NCBI RefSeq assembly: GCF_900290275.1
Contig: NZ_LT985323.1
Coordinates: 685,066 to 749,065 of the forward strand
DNA length: 64,000 bases
Direction: 5' to 3'
Origin: Prevotella merdae
GTDB taxonomy: Bacteria > Bacteroidota > Bacteroidia > Bacteroidales > Bacteroidaceae
Shown: in pieces, positions 58,314 to 64,000 of the stretch
How the letters are laid out: every line of letters begins with the position of its first letter
Numbering within the stretch: position 1 is the first letter of the stretch
Position numbers and translations under genes: made by a program
The notes under the pieces: generated by a model
What the model was told of the DNA's origin: nothing
The model's database searches: none
What the model saw: the letters and a program-made list of their open reading frames with translations, nothing else

Positions 58314-60440
58314 ATGAACAAAAAGAATCTACTTCTCGCAGCCGCCATGTTGTTGCCTGGTGCTGCCGCTCATGCCGATGAAGGCATGTGGACTCTCTAC
58401 AACTTGCCACAGGCAGTGTACGAGCAAATGAAATCGTACGGATTCTCGGCTCCTTACGACAAGCTCTACAAGGGCGACGATGCCATTATGAAGTCGGTTG
58501 TCAACTTCTCTGGCTATTGCTCAGGTGTTGTTGTATCGCCAGACGGACTTGTATTTACCAACCATCACTGTGGCTTTGAGGCTATACGTTCACATTCTAC
58601 TGTAGAGCACGACTATATGCTCAACGGCTTCTATGCCAAGACATACGCAGAGGAGTTGCCTAACGACGGTATGTTCGTAAGCTTTATGGTGGAGCAGAAG
58701 GACATCACTGCCGAACTGGAGAAGCGTGGCATTAAGGAGATGAACAACGAGCAGAGAGAGAAGTTGCTCGATCAGGTAGAGAACGAGATGATAAAAGAGG
58801 TACATGCCAAGGACCCAAGTCTTGACCTCGAAATCAAGCCGTTCTACGAGGGCAATAAGTATTATGCCACTACCTACCGTACATTCAACGACTTGCGTCT
58901 TGTATTTACCGTACCTAAGTCAATGGGTAAGTTTGGTGGCGAGACCGATAACTGGATGTGGCCACGCCAGACTTGCGACTACTCTGTATTCCGTATCTAT
59001 GCCGATCCAAAGACAAATGGACCTGCCGCATACTCTAAGGACAACGTACCTTACCGTCCACAACATTGGACAAAGGTATCGTTAGACGGATACAAGGAAG
59101 GCGACTTTGCCATGACTATAGGTTATCCTGGTTCTACCGAACGCTACCTTTCAAGCTATGGTATACGTCAGATGCGCGACGCTGAGAACGCTCCTCGAGC
59201 TCAGGTGCGTGGCGTTAAGCAGGATGTTATGATTAAGCATATGCGTGCCGATGAGGGCGTACGCATCAAGTACGATTCTAAGTATGCCCAGAGTTCCAAC
59301 TATTGGAAGAACTCTCTTGGTATGAACAAGTGTATCGACTCTGTTGGCATAATCCGTCAGAAGGCCGACTTTGAGGACCGCATCATGACATACCAGAAGT
59401 GGACAGGATACCTCAAAGGCAAACTCGACTTCGACAAGATGGCTCAGCTTTATGCAAAACAGTTTGACGTTACAAAGGACTTTACCGCTCTGCGCGAATC
59501 GTTCTACCGCACATCAGAGTTTAACTCACGTGCAATACGTCTTGCATCAATGGTTCCTGCAAAGAACAGCAAAGCTGCAAAGAAGGGCAAGAACACCTTT
59601 ACTTTCGAGAATAACAGCAACGAGTGGGACGAGGCTCTTGACAAGGATGTACAAGCTGTACTTATCGACAACTTCCGCAAGTATGTACCTGCCGACCAGC
59701 TTCCTGCTTTCTACAAGACAATTGAGGAGAAATTTGGTGGCGACTCGCACAAGTATGTTGACTGGCTGTATGCTACATCTATCGTGATGAAGAGCGGCAA
59801 GAAGATAACACTTACAGAGAAAGCTCTCGCCAAAGATCCAGGTTATCAGTATGGCAAACAGCTCAACGAGATGATGAAAAAATGTCGCGAACAGCTTATG
59901 CCTCTACGCGATTCTATATCTGAGCAGGAGCGCTATCTATGCGATGCAAAGATTCGTATGGAGCAAGAATTGCCACACTACTCAGATGCCAACTTCACTA
60001 TGCGTCTTTCATATGGTCAGGTAGGCGGTTATCTTCTCGGAGGCAATCCTTCAGGCTATTACACAGATGCTTCATCGCTCGTTCGCAAGATGGAATCGGG
60101 TGAGAAGGGCAAGATTGATTATCAGGCAGAGCCTATCATGAAGCAGCTTCTCTCTTCTAACGACTTTGGCAAGTACACCGACAAGGGTACTGGCAAGTTG
60201 CATCTCTGCTTCCTAACAAGCAACGATATCACTGGTGGCAACTCTGGATCTCCTATGTTCGACGGAAATGGCAACCTTATAGGTCTTGCCTTTGATGGTA
60301 ACTGGGACTCGCTATCAGGCGACATCTGGTTTGACAAGCGTCTTGCCCGCACCATAGGTGTGGATATCCGCTACATGCTATACCTTATGGACAAGTGGGG
60401 CCATGCCGACCGCCTGCTTAAGGAACTGGGCGTTAAGTAA
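58314..60440 (+). CDS. S46-family dipeptidyl-peptidase (DPP7-like)
   Basis: A 708-residue periplasmic serine dipeptidyl-peptidase used to process peptides taken up as carbon source. Signal peptide MNKKNLLLAAAMLLPGAAAHA; catalytic His85 in VFTNHHCGFEAIRSHSTVEH; catalytic Ser644 in NDITGGNSGSPMFDGNGNL. The specificity residue 18 positions after the Ser is Gly662 (LAFDGNW); from published work on the family, Gly here is found in DPP7 (hydrophobic P1) and Arg in DPP11 (acidic P1), so DPP7-like activity is expected. It is 24 bp downstream of the flippase gene. Confidence 0.94.
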   Translation: MNKKNLLLAAAMLLPGAAAHADEGMWTLYNLPQAVYEQMKSYGFSAPYDKLYKGDDAIMKSVVNFSGYCSGVVVSPDGLVFTNHHCGFEAIRSHSTVEHDYMLNGFYAKTYAEELPNDGMFVSFMVEQKDITAELEKRGIKEMNNEQREKLLDQVENEMIKEVHAKDPSLDLEIKPFYEGNKYYATTYRTFNDLRLVFTVPKSMGKFGGETDNWMWPRQTCDYSVFRIYADPKTNGPAAYSKDNVPYRPQHWTKVSLDGYKEGDFAMTIGYPGSTERYLSSYGIRQMRDAENAPRAQVRGVKQDVMIKHMRADEGVRIKYDSKYAQSSNYWKNSLGMNKCIDSVGIIRQKADFEDRIMTYQKWTGYLKGKLDFDKMAQLYAKQFDVTKDFTALRESFYRTSEFNSRAIRLASMVPAKNSKAAKKGKNTFTFENNSNEWDEALDKDVQAVLIDNFRKYVPADQLPAFYKTIEEKFGGDSHKYVDWLYATSIVMKSGKKITLTEKALAKDPGYQYGKQLNEMMKKCREQLMPLRDSISEQERYLCDAKIRMEQELPHYSDANFTMRLSYGQVGGYLLGGNPSGYYTDASSLVRKMESGEKGKIDYQAEPIMKQLLSSNDFGKYTDKGTGKLHLCFLTSNDITGGNSGSPMFDGNGNLIGLAFDGNWDSLSGDIWFDKRLARTIGVDIRYMLYLMDKWGHADRLLKELGVK

Positions 60441-60465
60441 CGCATAACACACATTTAATATTCTG

Positions 60466-60518
60466 TTCGTATAATGGGCGTATAGTTTCTTAAGAAATTA
60501 GCGTCTATTATACGAACA
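60466..60518. terminator. Hairpin between S46 and S41 peptidase genes
   Basis: GTTCGTATAATGGGCG (60466-60481) pairs with CGTCTATTATACGAAC (60503-60518), with two G-T/mismatch positions, around a central TTCTTAAGAA palindrome. It ends 22 bp before the next ATG, so may terminate or attenuate transcription into the S41 gene. Confidence 0.7.
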
Positions 60519-60540
60519 CTTAAGAATTAACGTCAACGAA

Positions 60541-62289
60541 ATGAAGAAGCTATTATTCTTTTTATCCGTCTTAATCATCACCCCAATCCTCGCCTCAGCG
60601 CAGAACACCAGCGACCACAACTTTAGTGTTGCCAAGAATCTCGACGTGTTCAACGCCATATACCGTAATCTCGACCTTATGTATGTGGACACGCTCGATG
60701 CCGACAAAGCTGTGGGCACTGCCATTCGTGCAATGCTCGGTTCGTTAGACCCTTATACCGAGTATTATCCTGAAGACAAGGTTGGTGAATATAAGCAGAT
60801 GATGACGGGCAAGTATGCCGGCATTGGTTCTGTTATCAGCTATAGTTTTACCCGAAAGCGCGTCGTTATCAACGAGCCTTATGAGGGTATGCCGGCTGCA
60901 GAAGCTGGACTAAAAAAGGGCGACATCATACTTAGTATTGACGGCGAGTCGATGGAAGACAAGACCACCGCATATGTAAGCGACCACCTGCGTGGCGATG
61001 CCGGAACTACTATGGTATTGAAGATACAACGCCCTTCTACTGGCAAGAAACTCACTTTCAAGGTTCAGCGACGTGCCATACAAATGCCATACATACCCTA
61101 TTACGGTATGCAACCCGACAATATAGGCTACATAGGATATAACCAATATGTTGAAGGCAGCGCCAAGGATGTGCGCCGTGCTTTTATCGACCTGCGTAAT
61201 AAAGGTATGAAGGGACTGGTGCTCGACCTACGCAACAACGGCGGTGGGTCTGTACAAGAGGCCATTCAGATTCTGAACATGTTCATACCTAAAGGAAAGC
61301 AACTGCTTGAGATGCGTGGCAAGGTTAAGGAGTCGCGTCAGGTGTTCAACACTACCGTCGAACCTATCGACACCGTTATGCCTATCGTAGTACTTGTGAA
61401 CGATGGAACAGCAAGCGCCAGCGAAATAACAAGTGGTGCATTGCAAGACCTCGACCGTGCCGTGATACTTGGAACACGTACCTATGGCAAAGGATTGGTA
61501 CAGGTGCCTAATGTACCTCTGCCTTACAACGGCAAGCTTAAACTTACAACGGCCAAATACTATATTCCATCAGGACGCTGCATACAAGCTCGCTCTTACA
61601 AACATACCGACAACGGATATGTGGCAAAAGAAGTTGCCGACTCGCTTACACACGAATTCCGTACTGCAGCAGGTCGCATAGTGCGCGATGGTGGTGGAAT
61701 AAAGCCTGATATGGAGGTGCAACCCGACTCGCTGCCTAACATTGCCTTCTATCTCTCAAGAGTAGACACTACCGACATTCTCTTGAACTACGAGATAGAC
61801 TATATTGCCAAGCATCCTACTATTGCCAAGCCTTCAGAGTTTGAACTATCCGACCAGGACTACGAACAATTCAAGGATCTGGTTATAAAGAGTGGATTCA
61901 CATACGACCAGGTTAGCGAGAAGTATCTCAAGGACCTTGAGAAGCTTGCACGTTTTGAGGGATATTACGACGATGCCAAGGATGAGTTTGAGGCATTATC
62001 AAAGAAGCTGAAGCACAACATAGCCAAAGATCTCGACTATCCATACAACAAGCAGAAGATTAAGGAAATGATTGCTGCCGACATCCTTTCTGCCTACTAC
62101 TTTGAGCGTGGATCGATAGAAAACGCTCTACGTACAGACAAACAGATGGCTGAGGCTGTAAAACTTCTTAAGAACGAAGCCGAATACCGCAAGCTGCTTG
62201 AGCCTAACAAGGAAGATACTAAGACATCGAAGGCGGAAGATAAGCAAGGCAAAGCAGACAAGAAGCAGGGCAAAAACAAGAAGAAGTAA
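60541..62289 (+). CDS. S41-family C-terminal processing peptidase
   Basis: A 582-residue protease with signal peptide (MKKLLFFLSVLIITPILASA), PDZ domain (about 85-175; YAGIGSVISYSFTRKRVVIN, AAEAGLKKGDIILSIDGESM), and the tail-specific protease domain with LVLDLRNNGGGSVQEAIQIL, the catalytic Ser in NDGTASASEITSGAL (about 292) and Lys317 (TRTYGKGLVQV). After about residue 400 is a helical extension ending in a Lys-rich stretch (KQGKADKKQGKNKKK). It acts in the periplasm on misfolded or to-be-processed proteins. The next gene starts 28 bp downstream. Confidence 0.94.
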   Translation: MKKLLFFLSVLIITPILASAQNTSDHNFSVAKNLDVFNAIYRNLDLMYVDTLDADKAVGTAIRAMLGSLDPYTEYYPEDKVGEYKQMMTGKYAGIGSVISYSFTRKRVVINEPYEGMPAAEAGLKKGDIILSIDGESMEDKTTAYVSDHLRGDAGTTMVLKIQRPSTGKKLTFKVQRRAIQMPYIPYYGMQPDNIGYIGYNQYVEGSAKDVRRAFIDLRNKGMKGLVLDLRNNGGGSVQEAIQILNMFIPKGKQLLEMRGKVKESRQVFNTTVEPIDTVMPIVVLVNDGTASASEITSGALQDLDRAVILGTRTYGKGLVQVPNVPLPYNGKLKLTTAKYYIPSGRCIQARSYKHTDNGYVAKEVADSLTHEFRTAAGRIVRDGGGIKPDMEVQPDSLPNIAFYLSRVDTTDILLNYEIDYIAKHPTIAKPSEFELSDQDYEQFKDLVIKSGFTYDQVSEKYLKDLEKLARFEGYYDDAKDEFEALSKKLKHNIAKDLDYPYNKQKIKEMIAADILSAYYFERGSIENALRTDKQMAEAVKLLKNEAEYRKLLEPNKEDTKTSKAEDKQGKADKKQGKNKKK

Positions 62290-62317
62290 AGCTTTCATCA
62301 ATAATAAAACTGATTAT

Positions 62318-64000
62318 ATGAAGTTCTTAGACAAAAACCTTTCACTCTTGATAGTCGTCATAGTAGCAATGCTTATGCTGCTGCCGTTCCTCGGTCTGAG
62401 CGACTTCAACACCAAAGGCGAGCCGCGTGAAGCTGTAGTGGCACTGTCAATGCTTAAGGACGGCAATTGGATTTTGCCCGTAAACAACGGCATGGATATT
62501 CCATATAAGCCACCATTCTTCCACTACTGCATAGCCGTGCTGTCGCTATTGACTGGAGGAGTGAACGAGTATACATCGCGTCTGCCATCGGCATTATCGC
62601 TAATAGCAATGACTATATGCTGCTTCTGCTTCTACCGCAAACGTATGTCTACCAACGTAGCCGTAGCTTCGGCATTGCTGTTGCTAACATCGTTTGAGGT
62701 ACATCGTGCCGGAACAAACTGCCGTGTGGATATGATGCTTACAGCATTCACCGTCGGTGCATTGCTGCTGCTCTATCGCTGGTGGGAACATGGAAGCCAC
62801 GGAGTGCCCGTATTGGCTGTACTATGCATGAGTTGTGCAACCTTGACAAAGGGACCTGTAGGCTTTATTCTGCCTTGCTTTGTTATGGGCGTGTTTATGT
62901 TGCTGCGTGGCGAGCACTTCTGGAAAACCTTCTTCAAGTTTGTATGTTTCGGACTTTTGTCGTGCATTCTGCCCCTAATGTGGTATGTTGCGGCATGGAT
63001 AGAAGGCGGACAACACTTCCTCGACCTTGTATACGAGGAGAACATAGGCCGTATGACAGGCTCAATGAGCTACGAGTCGCACGAGCACTCATTCCCATAC
63101 AACTTCTTCACGCTGTCTACTGGTTGGTTGCCTTGGACTTTATTGCTGTTCTTCTCGTTATTTGCCAAACCCTGGAAGGGACAGAAGTGTAGAAAGACGG
63201 GAGAGAAGCTGCGCATCCGCATTATGCAGATACCACCCGTAAAACTCTTCACATGGCTATCGTTCCTACTCGTATTGTTCTTCTACTGTCTGCCGTCAAG
63301 CAAGCGCAGCGTATATCTGTTGCCGTGCTATCCATTTATGGCTGTGCTCATTGCCCAGTACATAGAATGGCTGTGGAACTCTAACCGACGCGGAGTGCTA
63401 CGTACATATGTATGCGTAATAGCCTCGATTGGCGTTATCATAACATTGGTTTATGGTGCATTACGCTTTGGACTTGTGCCCGATACTATTTTCCACGGCA
63501 AGCATGCAGCCCAGAATTTAGCCATGTTGCACGCTTTGCGCGACACCCAGTTAGGCTTTTTGCCATTCATATTGATGCTATTGCCTCTTATAACAGCAGC
63601 CGACAGCATATACTTGGCATTCGGCAAGCACACCCGCGACAAGAAGCACATAATGGCCTACTGTCTGTTTATGCCACTTGTTGTGCTGATGATGGCACTC
63701 GACGGAATATATCAGCCCACGGTACTCAACACCAAGTCGTTGCGTCCAATGGCCGAATACATACAGCAAACATTCCCAAATGAGCCGTTATACCAATTTG
63801 TTAACGACCCGATGATGCACTTCTTCGGTGCCGACTTCTATCTTGGTGACAAGCTCGACCAGTTTGAGAAGCCAGTAAGAACAATGGTTAACAACAAGGT
63901 TGTTGTAGAAAAGAAAACCCCAACGAAGGGAGTACTCGTTGTTTCGGAAGACGACTTCAAGGTACTTGCCGAACGTCATCCCGAATACAACTTTGTACAT
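62318..64000 (+). CDS. ArnT/PMT-like membrane glycosyltransferase (GT83 type), 3' truncated by window
   Basis: The frame from ATG 62318 stays open to the window edge (561 codons), so the C terminus is missing. It starts MKFLDKNLSLLIVVIVAMLM and has the family acidic/arginine motif DFNTKGEPREAVVALSMLKD in the first periplasmic loop, DIPYKPPFFHYCIAVLSLL, SRLPSALSLIA and TLTKGPVGFILPC, with about ten to twelve hydrophobic segments. Relatives move a sugar such as aminoarabinose or mannose from a polyprenyl carrier to lipid A or protein. Donor and acceptor here are unknown. Confidence 0.88.
   Translation, partial: MKFLDKNLSLLIVVIVAMLMLLPFLGLSDFNTKGEPREAVVALSMLKDGNWILPVNNGMDIPYKPPFFHYCIAVLSLLTGGVNEYTSRLPSALSLIAMTICCFCFYRKRMSTNVAVASALLLLTSFEVHRAGTNCRVDMMLTAFTVGALLLLYRWWEHGSHGVPVLAVLCMSCATLTKGPVGFILPCFVMGVFMLLRGEHFWKTFFKFVCFGLLSCILPLMWYVAAWIEGGQHFLDLVYEENIGRMTGSMSYESHEHSFPYNFFTLSTGWLPWTLLLFFSLFAKPWKGQKCRKTGEKLRIRIMQIPPVKLFTWLSFLLVLFFYCLPSSKRSVYLLPCYPFMAVLIAQYIEWLWNSNRRGVLRTYVCVIASIGVIITLVYGALRFGLVPDTIFHGKHAAQNLAMLHALRDTQLGFLPFILMLLPLITAADSIYLAFGKHTRDKKHIMAYCLFMPLVVLMMALDGIYQPTVLNTKSLRPMAEYIQQTFPNEPLYQFVNDPMMHFFGADFYLGDKLDQFEKPVRTMVNNKVVVEKKTPTKGVLVVSEDDFKVLAERHPEYNFVH

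Overview
The window is a 64 kb stretch of chromosome from an anaerobic member of the Bacteroidales, most like Prevotellaceae. The reasons are: many upstream regions carry the Bacteroidetes -7 promoter motif TAnnTTTG, some with a -33 TTTG/TTG about 20 nt upstream, and Shine-Dalgarno sequences are weak; secreted proteins end in type IX-like C-terminal domains; and the gene content (C10 and S46 peptidases, DUF4923, flavodiiron protein, ackA/pta, succinyl-CoA:acetate CoA-transferase, LepB with an insert, folP-cdaA pair) is typical of that group. The species cannot be named from sequence alone. No rRNA, tRNA, CRISPR array or intact insertion sequence was seen.

Layout. 1-1.1 kb: 3' end of a secreted M6-type metalloprotease. 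1.4-7.6 kb: a tripartite efflux operon (TolC-like, HlyD-like adaptor, MacB/FtsX-like permease, ABC ATPase). 7.6-11 kb: an accessory patch (HEPN/MNT toxin-antitoxin pair, secreted retropepsin-like protein, DUF4143 ATPase). 11-13.6 kb: a sigma-54-dependent response regulator and its histidine kinase. 14.4-19.2 kb: three tandem FKBP prolyl isomerases, lgt and ychF. 19.4-22.2 kb: lemA, TPM-domain protein, aroQ, O-methyltransferase. 22.4-27.3 kb: rbfA, LolC/E-like permease, HAD phosphatase, ribF, CPBP protease, AraC regulator. 27.2-32.8 kb: dusB, GxxExxY protein, thioesterase, WbqC-like protein, lepB, dapB. 33-38.8 kb: DUF4923 protein, xerD, ackA, a four-helix-bundle gene, pta, flavodiiron protein. 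38.9-47.5 kb: PfkB kinase, glutamine-amidotransferase/M19 dipeptidase fusion, Lrp regulator, acetyl-CoA hydrolase/transferase, murF, folP, cdaA. 47.7-54.7 kb: DEAD-box helicase, C10 peptidase, FnIII-type secreted protein. 55-64 kb: nucleoside-recognition membrane protein, a broken second four-helix-bundle gene, a flippase, S46 and S41 peptidases, and the start of an ArnT-like glycosyltransferase that runs off the window.

Strongest new observation: two tandem copies of a 17-bp palindrome (TGTCnAATwATTnGACA) lie 21 bp apart upstream of a good -24/-12 sigma-54 promoter in front of the efflux operon, and a third copy lies just upstream of the sigma-54 response-regulator gene 12 kb away. This ties regulator and target together although an accessory patch now separates them. 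A further array of GCTrTCAAA motifs at exact 22-nt spacing sits upstream of the same regulator.

Second observation: simple-sequence arrays at gene junctions repeatedly occur as mirrored (inverted) pairs around an insert. Two of these inserts carry a four-helix-bundle (23S-rRNA intervening-sequence-type) gene, one intact between ackA and pta and one killed by a TGG-to-TGA change. Several other dispersed hairpins and repeats are described. All functional calls rest on reading translated sequence and recalled family motifs; no database search was run.
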